A DNA stretch of 64,000 nucleotides, taken from assembly GCA_015693905.1 (NCBI GenBank), contig CP065161.1, forward strand, positions 2,029,001 to 2,093,000. The letters are read 5' to 3'. Made by a program: the position numbers and the translations under genes. How positions within the stretch are numbered: position 1 is the first letter of the stretch; each line of letters opens with the position of its first letter. Below are positions 28,073 through 37,822 of the stretch, piece by piece. This DNA is from Rhodobacterales bacterium HKCCA1288. GTDB lineage: Bacteria > Pseudomonadota > Alphaproteobacteria > Rhodobacterales > Rhodobacteraceae. The notes under the pieces are model-generated. The model was not told where the DNA came from and made no database searches. It was given only the letters and a program-made list of their open reading frames with translations.

Positions 28073-30052
28073 GTGACAGGCGCGATAGGCACAGGACGTA
28101 GATGGCATAAGATCATTGTGGCCGTGGGTTTGGCTTTGGTCGCATTGGTGATGCCAATTCGCGCTGCGTTGGCCCAAAGCCCCCTCAGCGAGGCAATCGC
28201 GGCGGCAACAGAGCGCGATTTTGAGCGTGCGCGCGCGCTTCAATCGGGTCTGGCTGACGCTGTTGCCCGCGATGTTGTGCAATGGGTTATTTTGCGCGCC
28301 CAAGGGGGCACAGCGGCAGAATACCCCGATTTTCTAGAGCGCCGTAGCGATTGGCCAGGTCTGCCATATCTTCACCAACAAGGTGAGGGGGCCATGGCCG
28401 AGGGGGGCAGCCCTGATCAGGTTATTGCCTATTTTGGCGGTGCTATGCCCCTGACCACCGATGGGCTGCGCGGTTTGTTGGCGGCCCATGAGGCGCGTGG
28501 AAACAACACAGCCTATCAACAAGTGCTGCGTGAGGCTTGGGTGACCATGCCACTGTCCCGCGATTTGGTTGCAGATCTCTTGGCGCGGCATCGTTCGGAT
28601 CTAGCCGCGCTGAATTTTGCGCGGCTTGATATGTTGCTCTGGGAGGGTGAAACCGCCCTTGCCGAGCAGATGATGGCCGAAGTGGAGAGTGGGGCGCGTG
28701 CCTTGGCGGTGGCGCGTTTGGCCCTTCGGGCTGGGCGCAGTGATGGGATCAATGCGCTGATTGATGCTGTTCCAGCACAATATGCAGATGATGCGGGGCT
28801 TGCTTTTGAGCGGTTTCGATGGCGCATGGAGGCGGGGCTTTGGGATGGCGCGCGTGAGATGATGTTGGCGCGCTCAACCTCGCAAGACGGATTGGGTCGC
28901 CCTGAATATTGGTCGTGGCGGCGTGCCTCATTGGCCCGCGATGTGATGCGCGAAGGGGATTTTGCGCAGGCCTATCAATTGGCCGCGCCGCATTTCCTCT
29001 CGCCCGAACGCGATGCAAGCGATTACGCGGAATTGGAATGGTTGGCAGGATATAATGCCCTGAAATCTGGCAATGCCGCCCGCGCCTTGACCCATTTTGA
29101 GGCTATGAGATCGGTTGTAGATTCACCCATTTCGTCAGGGCGTGCGGGCTATTGGATTGGGCGCGCGCATGAGGCCTTGGGCAACACAGAGGCGGCCCGT
29201 TCTGCCTATGCCTATGGCGCTGAATTCCAATCGAGTTTTTATGGTCAATTGGCCGCAGAGCGCGGAGGTTTCCCGCAAGATGAAGGGTTCCTAGGCCGCG
29301 AGCAATTTGGCGATTGGCGGCAGGCTTCCTTTGCGAATTCTTCGGTGTTTCACGCGGCGTTGTTGTTACATCAGGCCGGCGAGGGGGATTTGGCGGAACG
29401 CTTTATGACCCATTTGACCGAAAGCCTGAGCCGTGCCGAGGCAGGTGCGCTGGCCCAATTCGCGCTTGAACTGCGCGAGCCGCATTATGCGGTCATGATT
29501 GCAAAACGCGCGGCTTTGGATGGGCATGAGATCATGCCTGCCTATTTCCCCGTGACCGATTTGGCATCGGCAGATTTGGGGTTTGACCCTGCTTTTGTTC
29601 TGTCAATCGCGCGGCGCGAGTCTGAGTTTAACCCCACAGTTATCAGCCCTGCAGGGGCGCGCGGTTTGATGCAGGTGATGCCGCGAACCGCCCAATCCGA
29701 GGCGCGCCGACAAGGCATTGCTTATGAAGAGCAGCGCTTGCTGAGCGACCCCGCCTATAACGCGCGGCTTGGCGCGGGATATTTGCAATATCTTAGCGAA
29801 GATTTCGGGACGAACCCCGTGCTTTTGGCTGTCGCCTATAATGCGGGGCCTTCACGCGCGACCGCTTGGATCGAGCGATTTGGTGATCCGCGCGATCCCT
29901 CCGTTGATATTGTGGATTGGATCGAAGCCGTGCCTTTTACTGAAACGCGCAATTACATCATGCGCGTCACGGAGAGCCTTCAGATTTACGAGGCGCGTCT
30001 GACGGGGGCGTTGCAGCGTCCGCATTTGTCGGAACTGCTGCAACGGCGTTGA
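28073..30052 (+). CDS. Soluble lytic murein transglycosylase
   Basis: A 659-residue periplasmic enzyme of the Slt70 type. A signal peptide covers about residues 1-34, ending ALAQS. The long middle is an alpha-superhelical U-domain with repeated helices. The C-terminal SLT domain has the catalytic Glu in IARRESEFNP (near residue 515), then SPAGARGLMQVMP and VAYNAGPSRATAW. It cleaves the MurNAc-GlcNAc bond of peptidoglycan to 1,6-anhydro products. The start is GTG at 28073 with AGGGG 7 bases upstream. Its last 86 bases overlap the convergent EamA gene. Confidence 0.93.
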   Translation: MTGAIGTGRRWHKIIVAVGLALVALVMPIRAALAQSPLSEAIAAATERDFERARALQSGLADAVARDVVQWVILRAQGGTAAEYPDFLERRSDWPGLPYLHQQGEGAMAEGGSPDQVIAYFGGAMPLTTDGLRGLLAAHEARGNNTAYQQVLREAWVTMPLSRDLVADLLARHRSDLAALNFARLDMLLWEGETALAEQMMAEVESGARALAVARLALRAGRSDGINALIDAVPAQYADDAGLAFERFRWRMEAGLWDGAREMMLARSTSQDGLGRPEYWSWRRASLARDVMREGDFAQAYQLAAPHFLSPERDASDYAELEWLAGYNALKSGNAARALTHFEAMRSVVDSPISSGRAGYWIGRAHEALGNTEAARSAYAYGAEFQSSFYGQLAAERGGFPQDEGFLGREQFGDWRQASFANSSVFHAALLLHQAGEGDLAERFMTHLTESLSRAEAGALAQFALELREPHYAVMIAKRAALDGHEIMPAYFPVTDLASADLGFDPAFVLSIARRESEFNPTVISPAGARGLMQVMPRTAQSEARRQGIAYEEQRLLSDPAYNARLGAGYLQYLSEDFGTNPVLLAVAYNAGPSRATAWIERFGDPRDPSVDIVDWIEAVPFTETRNYIMRVTESLQIYEARLTGALQRPHLSELLQRR

Positions 30053-30929
30053 TTTGCTCTGCTTTTTCTTTGGCGCGGGCGCGGAAGAGGGTGAACAACC
30101 CTGCCGCAACCACAAGCCCTGCGCCCAGTGCCACGTTTTCCCTCAGCACATCGCCGAAGATTAATATCCCGATGATCGAGGAAAACGGCATCTGCAAGTA
30201 GGCGAAAGGCTGCACGGCACTGGCTTCGGCCACCTCATAAGCGCGGATCAGCAAATAATGCCCAAGCGCGCCTGTCATGCACAAAAACCCCATCCAGATC
30301 CAATCGGTTGGGGCCATGGCCTCCCAAAACCAGATGCCAACTGCGGTCATAAAGATCGCACCCGTGATCCCCGTCCAAAAGAAACTGGTTGCCGCGCTGT
30401 CTTGGCGGGACACATAGCGCGTCAAAAGCCCATAGACCGCGAACATCAGCGCCGATGCCAATGGGATTAGCGCCTCAATGGCAAAAACAGTCACGCCAGG
30501 CTCCAAGATGATGAGGATGCCGATAAAGCCCGTGCCAATGGCCGCCCATCTACGCCAGCCCACCTTTTCCCCAAGGATTGGCCCAGATAGGGCCGCAACC
30601 AAAAGCGGATAGCACGCAAAGATCGCGTGGCTTTCGACCAGACCGAGAAGCGTGAAGGACAACACCGCCACGCAAATTTCGGCTGCTAACAGAATCCCAC
30701 GGAAGGCCTGCAAAAAAGGTTGGTTGGTGGCGGCAGCCGCCTTGAGCCCGCCTGCCTTGCGGGCGGATATGGCGATGACGAATGCCGCAAAGAACCAATA
30801 GCGGATCATCACGACCATCATGACATTATATTCACCCGCCAAATGGCGGCTGATCCCGTCTTGAATTGCAAAGACGATGGTCGTGGCAATCATTAGGAAA
30901 ATGCCCTTGCGGGTGTTCTGCTCGATCAA
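29967..30929 (-). CDS. DMT family transporter (EamA)
   Basis: A 320-residue drug/metabolite transporter with ten predicted hydrophobic segments in two EamA repeats; the first repeat carries ESHAIFACYPLLVAALSGPI and the second QPFAYLQMPFSSIIGILIFG. Substrate unknown; such proteins export metabolites. The C-terminal tail (about 30 residues, Ala/Pro-rich) is read from bases that also encode the end of the lytic transglycosylase on the other strand. The start overlaps the MnmD stop as ATGA. Confidence 0.88.
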   Translation of the reverse strand: MIEQNTRKGIFLMIATTIVFAIQDGISRHLAGEYNVMMVVMIRYWFFAAFVIAISARKAGGLKAAAATNQPFLQAFRGILLAAEICVAVLSFTLLGLVESHAIFACYPLLVAALSGPILGEKVGWRRWAAIGTGFIGILIILEPGVTVFAIEALIPLASALMFAVYGLLTRYVSRQDSAATSFFWTGITGAIFMTAVGIWFWEAMAPTDWIWMGFLCMTGALGHYLLIRAYEVAEASAVQPFAYLQMPFSSIIGILIFGDVLRENVALGAGLVVAAGLFTLFRARAKEKAEQINAVAAVPTNADAATPPSDAPRKSEGSP

Positions 30930-31603
30930 TTCTTGCGCCCCTTCGTCATATGGCGTTTGCGGCCAAACCCTTGCGCCCTCGTGATAGAAAACCCCGCGCG
31001 CTCAAGGGCGCGGCGCACTGCGCCTGCGGCGGTGTAGGTCGCACAAGTGCCGCCCTGCTTGGTATGCTCTGCCACGGCTTGCATAAGATCATCTTCCCAA
31101 AGCTCGGGGTTTTTGGCAGGTGAAAACCCGTCAAGAAACCACGCATCTGCGACCCCATCCCATTGGGGTAATGTCATGCGCGCATCCCCGAAAACAAGCT
31201 GCAAAACGTAGTCAGGGCCTATGATTTGTGGTGGCAAATTAGGGCTTTGGGTCAGCGCGGCACAGGCATCGGCGGGCAAATTCGCGCGATGCGCCCCCCA
31301 TGCGCGGGTCAAGTCATCACTTTGCAGCGGGAAGGCTTCAAAAGATGTGAAATGTAAAACGCCCGTGGTCTTGGCCGCGCGAAACGCGGCAAGGCTGGCC
31401 AGAAAATTCAAGCCTGTGCCAAAGCCAAGTTCCGCAATGTGAAACCCATCGCAAAACCGTTCGGGTAGGTCATTGCCGCTGAGGAAAACATAGGTGGTTT
31501 CCGCTAATCCGTTATCGAGCGAAAAGAACGGATCATCGAATTGGCGCGAGACGGGAATATCACCCGTCCGCCATTCAAGGGGATGTGGCTGGCTCTTATT
31601 CAT
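30926..31603 (-). CDS. mnmD: tRNA (mnm5s2U34) methyltransferase MnmD
   Basis: A 225-residue SAM-dependent methyltransferase corresponding to the N-terminal half of bifunctional MnmC (DUF752). The SAM motif IAELGFGTGLNFLA is near residue 50, and the family signature WFLDGFSPAKNPELW is near residue 155, followed by CATYTAAGAVRRAL. It would make the last methylation of mnm5s2U at tRNA wobble position 34. The start at 31603 is chosen over an upstream extension. It is divergent from an FAD oxidoreductase matching the other half of MnmC. Confidence 0.87.
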   Translation of the reverse strand: MNKSQPHPLEWRTGDIPVSRQFDDPFFSLDNGLAETTYVFLSGNDLPERFCDGFHIAELGFGTGLNFLASLAAFRAAKTTGVLHFTSFEAFPLQSDDLTRAWGAHRANLPADACAALTQSPNLPPQIIGPDYVLQLVFGDARMTLPQWDGVADAWFLDGFSPAKNPELWEDDLMQAVAEHTKQGGTCATYTAAGAVRRALERAGFSITRAQGFGRKRHMTKGRKN

Positions 31604-31683
31604 GGCTTGCCTTAAAAGACCCGCGACATTGCGGGCTTGTGGCAAACTGAGCCTGTCGCCGAAATTTGGCAAGGGGCGAAATC

Positions 31684-32742
31684 ATGCGCTACGATGTAAC
31701 AGTTTTGGGGGCAGGGATCTTTGGGCTTGCCATTGCATGGGCCTGTGCCGCGCGCGGCGCAAAGGTGCAAGTCATCGATCCTAACGGCATTGGCGCAGGT
31801 TCTTCTGGCGGTGTTGTGGGGGCCTTGGCCCCTCACGTGCCCGAACAATGGAACGCGAAAAAACAATTCCAATTTGAAGCTCTTGATGGGGCAGCCGTAT
31901 TTTGGGCAGGTGTCGCTGATGCTGCAAACCTGCCTTCTGGCTTTGCGCGGGTCGGACGCGTGCAGCCGATCATGGATCAGGCAGGGCTTGATCTGGCGCG
32001 CGCGCGTCAAAGCGGGGCCAAGACCCATTGGCAGGGCCGTTATATCTGGGACATCCGCCCTGCCGCCGATTATGCGCCATGGATCACAAGCCCCACCGCG
32101 CAGGTTATTTTCGACAGTCTCAGCGCAAGGCTTGCCCCGCGTCAGGGTTTGGTCGCCTTGGCCGCAGCTTTGCGGGCCAAGGGTGGGCAGATCGTCAGTG
32201 ATGCCCCGCTGATGGGGGCCGTGGTTGAGGCTACAGGTGCCGCAGGTTTGGCAGAGCTATCCGATGCTTTTGGCGGGGTGGTGGGCGCGGGCCAAAAGGG
32301 ACAGGCGGCAATCCTTGATGCGGATATGGGCCGCCTTCCACAGCTTTTCATAGATGGGGTGCATTTCGTGCCGCATGAAGGGCCGCAGGGGCGCGGGCAG
32401 GTTGCCATCGGGTCAACGTCAGAGCGCGACTTTAACGATCCATCCACCACGGACGCCAATCTAGATCTTTTGATTGAAAAGGCGCGCAGGCTATGCCCTG
32501 CTTTGGCAAAGGCGCAGGTCGTCACGCGTTGGGCGGGGCTGCGCCCCCGCGCCAAAAGCCGCGCGCCGATGCTGGGGCGGCATCCGCTTCGGACGGATCA
32601 CTTTATTGCAAATGGTGGCTTTAAGATTGGGTTCGGCATTGCCCCCCGTGTTGCCGATGTCATGGCCGATTTGGTGCTAGAGGGGCGCGATACTATCCCC
32701 TCTGATTTCGCACCCGCTGTGTCCTTGCCAGCACAGGCCTAA
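31684..32742 (+). CDS. FAD-dependent oxidoreductase (MnmC C-terminal/DAO family)
   Basis: A 352-residue DAO-family flavoprotein with the dinucleotide motif VLGAGIFGLAIAWACAARGA at the N-terminus and SSGGVVGALAPHVPEQWN as an FAD-contact block; WAGLRPRAKSRAPMLG and NGGFKIGFGIAPRVAD near the C-terminus are typical. The FAD domain of MnmC converts cmnm5U to nm5U by removing a carboxymethyl group. The divergent MnmD, 80 bases away, makes that the best reading, but another glycine-oxidase-like activity is possible. The start at 31684 has GGGGCGAAATC before it. Confidence 0.8.
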   Translation: MRYDVTVLGAGIFGLAIAWACAARGAKVQVIDPNGIGAGSSGGVVGALAPHVPEQWNAKKQFQFEALDGAAVFWAGVADAANLPSGFARVGRVQPIMDQAGLDLARARQSGAKTHWQGRYIWDIRPAADYAPWITSPTAQVIFDSLSARLAPRQGLVALAAALRAKGGQIVSDAPLMGAVVEATGAAGLAELSDAFGGVVGAGQKGQAAILDADMGRLPQLFIDGVHFVPHEGPQGRGQVAIGSTSERDFNDPSTTDANLDLLIEKARRLCPALAKAQVVTRWAGLRPRAKSRAPMLGRHPLRTDHFIANGGFKIGFGIAPRVADVMADLVLEGRDTIPSDFAPAVSLPAQA

Positions 32743-33278
32743 AGCCCCGCTGCACGCCGCAATTCACCCATCAATTCATCAAGGGTTTTTTGCGCGCGCG
32801 CATTGATCAGGACCTCGCCATCAAATTGATCTGGCCCTTGCGCCAAACAGAGCTCGGGCCCAGTCAAAAGATGTGGACGAAATGGCGTTAGACAGAGGCG
32901 CAGCGAATATTGCGCCCGCTCGCCGCCTGCGCGCCCTGCTGCTGAAGACATAATCGCAACGGGTTTATCGCGCCACGGGTTGCTGTCGGTGCGACTGATC
33001 CAATCAAGCGCATTTTTCAAAACACCTGACAGCGCCTTGTTATATTCAGGGGTCGAGATGACCACCGCATCCGCCGCTGCGATTTGATCGCGCAGGCGGA
33101 TCACCGCCTCAGGGATGCCTTGGCTGTCTTCAACATCCCCATCATAGAGCGGAAGCTGCAAATTCGCCTCAATAAATTCGGCGGGGTCAAAGCTCTGCGC
33201 AGCCGCGTTCATCAGTTTTCGATTGCTTGATCCTTTGCGCAACGCCCCGCACAGCCCGATTAATCTTCCTCTGGACAT
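32739..33278 (-). CDS. NAD(P)H-dependent FMN reductase
   Basis: A 179-residue flavodoxin-like reductase (NADPH-dependent FMN reductase family). GALRKGSSNRKLMNAA (residues 11-26) is the phosphate-binding loop, VISTPEYNKALSGVLKNALD (near residue 74) is the FMN-ring signature, and MSSAAGRAGGERAQYSLR follows. It would reduce flavin or quinone-like substrates with NAD(P)H. Its stop overlaps the last 4 bases of the FAD oxidoreductase on the other strand. Confidence 0.9.
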   Translation of the reverse strand: MSRGRLIGLCGALRKGSSNRKLMNAAAQSFDPAEFIEANLQLPLYDGDVEDSQGIPEAVIRLRDQIAAADAVVISTPEYNKALSGVLKNALDWISRTDSNPWRDKPVAIMSSAAGRAGGERAQYSLRLCLTPFRPHLLTGPELCLAQGPDQFDGEVLINARAQKTLDELMGELRRAAGL

Positions 33279-33336
33279 CTCGCACCCTTCTTCGTCTATG
33301 CTCCTCGCAAAGATAGTCAGGATAGAGATTGAAACA

Positions 33337-34989
33337 ATGACCCCCCCTTCACGCCATGGCGGCAGAATCCTTGCAGATCAACTTGCAGCGCATGGGGTAC
33401 GGCGTGTTTTCTCTGTTCCAGGTGAAAGTTTTCTGGCCGCATTGGATGGGCTTTACGATCACCAAATCGAGAACATCGTGTGTCGCCAAGAGGGGGGTGC
33501 GGCCATGATGGCCGAGGCCCATGCAAAAACCACGGGCGAGGTGGGCGTTTTATTCGTTACCCGCGGGCCTGGGGCCAGCAATGCCGCCTCTGGTCTGCAT
33601 GTGGCCATGCATGACAGCACCCCGTTGGTCTGTTTTGTCGGGCAGGTTCCGCTGGCGCATCGGGATCGCGCAGCTTTCCAAGAGGTTGATTATCGTGCGT
33701 TTTTTGGCCCGCTCGTGAAATGGGTCGCGGAGGTGGAGCAAACTGACCGATTGCCAGAATATATCGTGCGCGCGTTTCGCGTAGCGCAATCGGGCCGCAA
33801 GGGGCCCGTGGTTTTGGCTCTGCCCGAGGATATTCTTTCGGCTGTGGCGGACTGTGTTGATTTGGCCCCTTCGGGTGTTTCGTCCTCTTTGCCTGATCCG
33901 CAGATTGTTCGGGAATGGCTTGGCGCCCTCGCCGCGTGCAAATCACCCATGATCGTGGTGGGTGGCAGCGATTGGTCAGAACAGACCCGCGCGGATGCTG
34001 AAACGATTGCAGCACATTTGGACATCCCAATCGCCACCAGTTTCAGGCGGCAGGATTACGTTGATAATCATCACCCTTGCTTCGCGGGGTATCTGGGTGT
34101 CGGGGCCTGTCCCGCAACTATGCAAAGTTTTGCCAAGGCGGATGGGGTTCTGGCCCTAGGCACCCGCATGGGTGAGGTGGTGACAGGCGGATATGTGTTG
34201 CGCGATCCGCGCAAGGGTTGGCAGGGGCGGCTTTATCACGCGCATCCTGATCCGGATGAATTGGGTCGCGTCTATCGCCCTGATGCAACTATGGTTTGTG
34301 ACATCCCCGCTTTTCTGCGGGTGGCGCGGGCGGTTCTAGATGATATCCCCGCACAAGATCAGGGTCGCGCCGCGCGCGCGCATGCGGCCTATCGCGCGTG
34401 GCAAAACCCCCAAACCACAACGGGTGATGTGCGCCTTGAGGAAGTCGTGCTTGAGATGTCCCGTATTCTTGGGGGGCGTGGGATCGTGACCAATGGCGCA
34501 GGCAATTACGCGGCTTTTGTGCATCGCTATTTCTCTTATCGCCGCTACGGTCAACAGCTTGCGCCGACTTCTGGCTCGATGGGATATGGATTGCCTGCGG
34601 CGGTCGCGGCCAAATTGGCGCATCGTGAAACCCCTGTGATTTGCATGGCGGGGGATGGTTGTTTGCAAATGACCTTGCAGGAGCTGTCGACCGCGCGGCA
34701 ATTCGGGGCGGATATTGTCGTGCTGATCGCCAATAATGGCCGCTACGGCACCATTCGGATGCACCAAGAGAAAACCTATCCAGCGCGCGTGTCTGGCACG
34801 GATTTATTCAACCCTGATTATGTTGCCTTGGCAAAGGCCTATGGCGGGACGGGTCATTTGGTGACCTGCACAGCTGAATTTGCGCCTGCCTTTGAGGTGG
34901 CTTTGGAGGGAGGCTTGCATCTGATCGAATTGCAGCTTGACCCAGATATGCTGGCGCCATCCTTTAACCTCTCTGATCTCAAAGGCTAG
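33337..34989 (+). CDS. Thiamine-diphosphate enzyme, acetolactate synthase-like
   Basis: A 550-residue ThDP-dependent enzyme of the acetolactate synthase/benzoylformate decarboxylase superfamily. VFSVPGESFLAALDGLYDH has the activating Glu, CRQEGGAAMMAEAHAKTTG follows, GSMGYGLPAAVAAKLA precedes the ThDP motif GDGCLQMTLQELSTA through NNGRYGTIRMHQ. The start at 33337 (MTPPSRHGG) is chosen because the upstream in-frame stretch overlaps the divergent reductase. No regulatory subunit (IlvH) is adjacent, so a catabolic carboligase or decarboxylase is as likely as isoleucine/valine synthesis. Confidence 0.86.
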   Translation: MTPPSRHGGRILADQLAAHGVRRVFSVPGESFLAALDGLYDHQIENIVCRQEGGAAMMAEAHAKTTGEVGVLFVTRGPGASNAASGLHVAMHDSTPLVCFVGQVPLAHRDRAAFQEVDYRAFFGPLVKWVAEVEQTDRLPEYIVRAFRVAQSGRKGPVVLALPEDILSAVADCVDLAPSGVSSSLPDPQIVREWLGALAACKSPMIVVGGSDWSEQTRADAETIAAHLDIPIATSFRRQDYVDNHHPCFAGYLGVGACPATMQSFAKADGVLALGTRMGEVVTGGYVLRDPRKGWQGRLYHAHPDPDELGRVYRPDATMVCDIPAFLRVARAVLDDIPAQDQGRAARAHAAYRAWQNPQTTTGDVRLEEVVLEMSRILGGRGIVTNGAGNYAAFVHRYFSYRRYGQQLAPTSGSMGYGLPAAVAAKLAHRETPVICMAGDGCLQMTLQELSTARQFGADIVVLIANNGRYGTIRMHQEKTYPARVSGTDLFNPDYVALAKAYGGTGHLVTCTAEFAPAFEVALEGGLHLIELQLDPDMLAPSFNLSDLKG

Positions 34990-35181
34990 GTGGCGCGCTC
35001 ACCGCTTGCGCCGCAGCCTCAAGCGCAGTAAATGGCCCATATGACACGGGTGTTTGACATGGATGATCGCGCGCGCCTGCCGTGGCGCTTTTTCGGGCGT
35101 GCCTCTGGCGACAGGGGGCGTTTGCCGTCCTTGTGACGCAAACCGATTTCCCTGATCCAATCGCCCGTAAGGAGTAAAGAC

Positions 35182-36585
35182 ATGACCGCAGGAAAAACGC
35201 TTTATGACAAAATCTGGGATGCCCATCTCGTCCATGAGGCTGAGGATGGCACCTGCCTTTTGTATATTGATCGCCACCTTGTGCATGAGGTGACAAGCCC
35301 GCAGGCCTTCGAGGGTCTGCGTATGGCAGGGCGCACTGTGCGTGCGCCAGAGAAAACCATCGCTGTGCCAGATCACAACGTCCCCACCACACCTGATCGT
35401 TTGAAAGGTGGGATGAATGAGGAAAGCCGCATTCAGGTTGAGGCGCTTGATAGAAACGCCAAAGATTTTGGGATACACTATTACCCCGTTTCTGATGTTC
35501 GTCAGGGCATTGTGCATATTGTTGGCCCTGAACAGGGTTGGACATTGCCAGGCATGACCGTGGTTTGTGGCGACAGCCATACCGCGACCCATGGGGCCTT
35601 TGGGGCGCTTGCGCATGGGATCGGCACATCTGAGGTTGAGCATGTTCTGGCCACCCAGACCCTGATTCAGAAAAAATCCAAGAATATGAAGGTCGAGATC
35701 ACAGGCAGTCTGCGCCCAGGCGTGACGGCCAAGGACATTACCCTATCCGTAATCGGCCATACGGGCACGGCGGGCGGCACAGGCTATGTGATCGAATATT
35801 GCGGCCAAGCCATTCGTGAATTGTCGATGGAAGGGCGCATGACGGTCTGCAACATGGCGATTGAGGGCGGCGCGCGCGCGGGCCTGATCGCGCCTGATCA
35901 AAAGACCTTTGACTATGTCATGGGCCGCCCCCACGCGCCAAAGGGCGCGCAATGGGAGGCCGCTTTGACATGGTGGAAGACCCTGTTCTCGGATGAGGAC
36001 GCACATTGGGATAAGGTCATCACCATCAAGGGCGAGGACATTGCGCCCGTGGTGACATGGGGCACTAGCCCTGAGGATGTATTGCCAATCACCGATTTTG
36101 TCCCTGCACCCGAAGATTTCAAAGGCGGCAAGGTCGATGCGGCGCGCCGTTCCTTAGAATATATGGGCCTCAAACCGGGTCAGCGTTTGCAGGATGTCGA
36201 GATTGACACGGTGTTTATCGGGTCTTGCACAAATGGCCGCATCGAAGATTTGCGCGCGGCAGCTGAAATTCTGAAGGGTAAGAAAATCGCTGTAAAGCGC
36301 GCGATGGTTGTGCCCGGCTCTGGCCTTGTGCGCGCGCAGGCTGAAGAAGAAGGTTTGGCTGATATCTTCATCGAGGCAGGTTTTGAATGGCGTCTTGCGG
36401 GATGCTCCATGTGTCTTGCGATGAACCCCGACCAACTTCAGCCCGGTGAACGCTGTGCGGCAACATCAAACCGCAACTTTGAGGGGCGTCAGGGGCGCGG
36501 TGGTCGCACCCATTTGATGAGCCCTGCAATGGCTGCGGCTGCGGCGATAACAGGCCGCCTCACTGATGTGCGCGAGATGATGTAA
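35182..36585 (+). CDS. leuC: 3-isopropylmalate dehydratase large subunit
   Basis: A 467-residue LeuC, the aconitase-like [4Fe-4S] subunit that isomerises 2- and 3-isopropylmalate in leucine synthesis with LeuD. Cluster ligands are visible in [17 protein letters not shown] and [10 protein letters not shown], and [20 protein letters not shown] is conserved. AAGGAG lies 8 bases before the ATG. The 192 bases upstream hold no recognised gene and no leucine-rich leader peptide that I could find. A terminator shared with the convergent hupE follows. Confidence 0.97.
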   Translation: MTAGKTLYDKIWDAHLVHEAEDGTCLLYIDRHLVHEVTSPQAFEGLRMAGRTVRAPEKTIAVPDHNVPTTPDRLKGGMNEESRIQVEALDRNAKDFGIHYYPVSDVRQGIVHIVGPEQGWTLPGMTVVCGDSHTATHGAFGALAHGIGTSEVEHVLATQTLIQKKSKNMKVEITGSLRPGVTAKDITLSVIGHTGTAGGTGYVIEYCGQAIRELSMEGRMTVCNMAIEGGARAGLIAPDQKTFDYVMGRPHAPKGAQWEAALTWWKTLFSDEDAHWDKVITIKGEDIAPVVTWGTSPEDVLPITDFVPAPEDFKGGKVDAARRSLEYMGLKPGQRLQDVEIDTVFIGSCTNGRIEDLRAAAEILKGKKIAVKRAMVVPGSGLVRAQAEEEGLADIFIEAGFEWRLAGCSMCLAMNPDQLQPGERCAATSNRNFEGRQGRGGRTHLMSPAMAAAAAITGRLTDVREMM

Positions 36586-36609
36586 TTTCGCCCTTTGTGA
36601 ATTTCGAAA

Positions 36610-36638
36610 AAGCCCCGCCGATTTGGCGGGGCTTTTTT
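36610..36638. terminator. Terminator between leuC and hupE
   Basis: A perfect 10-base stem AAGCCCCGCC/GGCGGGGCTT with a 5-base loop has six T residues on the plus strand and an A-run on the left that serves the minus strand. It can end both leuC and hupE transcripts. Confidence 0.92.
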
Positions 36639-36644
36639 GTTGCG

Positions 36645-37790
36645 TTACAGCAAGGTGCGCTCGACCACCCAATAGGCCCCAATGGCGGAGATGACCACCG
36701 AGGCGGGGATTGCGATGAAGGGGCGATACCAATCGCGCTTGCCAAACCAGAGGCCAACCGCAAGGAAAGCCAGACCGATTACCGCAAGCTGACCAAATTC
36801 GACCCCAATATTGAACCCGACCAATGCCACGCCAAAGCGGTCTGCGGTGATCCCAAAATCCCCAAGAACTGAAGCGAAGCCAAGCCCGTGCAGCAGGCCA
36901 AACCCGAACACCAACGCCGTGCGGGCGCGTAGGTTTTCACGGCCAAGAATGTTTTCGACACCCACATAGACGATTGAAGCAGCAATTAATGGCTCGACCA
37001 CCGAGGCGGGGACGCGCACAATCTCAAGACTTGCAAGGGCAAGCGTAATGGTATGGGCCAAGGTAAATGCGCTGACCTGAAGCAACAAAGGCTTGAGGCG
37101 CAGCGAGAAGAAAAACAGGCCCAAAACAAACAGAATATGATCTATCCCTAAGGGGATAATATGCTCAAACCCTGCGACAACATATCGGGTAAAGACGGGC
37201 CATGCCCCCTCGCTAAGGGCAGTGCCGCGGGGCAAGGGTGCTGATAATTCGCCATTGGTGAGAAAGCCTTGATAGGCATCCGCGCCGCCGCCCACCTGAC
37301 GCAGCACCAATTCGCCATAAGACGCGCTCCAGCCAATTTGAACGGGCGCATCCCCCATAGGTAAATCGGCGCGCAGGGTCAAAGTGGTGTCGCGTGGTAG
37401 TTCCAAATCGGGATTGGGGGTGATGCTGACACCCACAAATTCAGGGGGCAGTGTCACTCCATCCACGATAATCTGGATATTTTCCTGAATGCGCGGCCAT
37501 GCCCCCTCGAACGCGGCGCGCAGGGCCTCGGGCGATTGCGCGCGCAATTGGTCATAGATCAACGCCTCTGGCGCGTCATTGGTATTTTCTAGACCCGCAA
37601 GGTTAATACCTGCAATCAGCGGCTCTAGCGTCAGGGAGATGCTCATCTCCACCGCATCGGCGGTGACAGACACATCGGCCACTGCAGGGCGGATTTCATG
37701 GGCCCGCGCTGATGTGCTGAACATCAAGCAGAGGGCCGCCAACAAAAAAGTGATGTGGGAATTGTTTGACAAAATGCGTCTTAAGATCAT
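36645..37790 (-). CDS. HupE/UreJ-family membrane protein
   Basis: A 381-residue protein with a signal peptide ending ARAHEIRP, an extracytoplasmic domain of about 170 residues, and a C-terminal membrane domain of about seven segments. PLGIDHILFVLGLFFFSLR and FGFGLLHGLGFASVLGDFG are HupE/UreJ signatures with conserved His and Asp. HupE proteins are linked to nickel or cobalt uptake. The start at 37790 leaves only 32 bases to the divergent DUF4198 gene, so the two promoters must overlap or lie within coding sequence. Confidence 0.84.
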   Translation of the reverse strand: MILRRILSNNSHITFLLAALCLMFSTSARAHEIRPAVADVSVTADAVEMSISLTLEPLIAGINLAGLENTNDAPEALIYDQLRAQSPEALRAAFEGAWPRIQENIQIIVDGVTLPPEFVGVSITPNPDLELPRDTTLTLRADLPMGDAPVQIGWSASYGELVLRQVGGGADAYQGFLTNGELSAPLPRGTALSEGAWPVFTRYVVAGFEHIIPLGIDHILFVLGLFFFSLRLKPLLLQVSAFTLAHTITLALASLEIVRVPASVVEPLIAASIVYVGVENILGRENLRARTALVFGFGLLHGLGFASVLGDFGITADRFGVALVGFNIGVEFGQLAVIGLAFLAVGLWFGKRDWYRPFIAIPASVVISAIGAYWVVERTLL

Positions 37791-37822
37791 GGTCACTGCC
37801 TAGATTAAAGGGGAGAGATGCA

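Noticed and set aside
34999-35643. Long open frames on the minus strand opposite leuC
   Set aside because: They lie wholly inside leuC, have no ribosome-binding site or recognisable product, and are expected by chance in GC-rich coding sequence.
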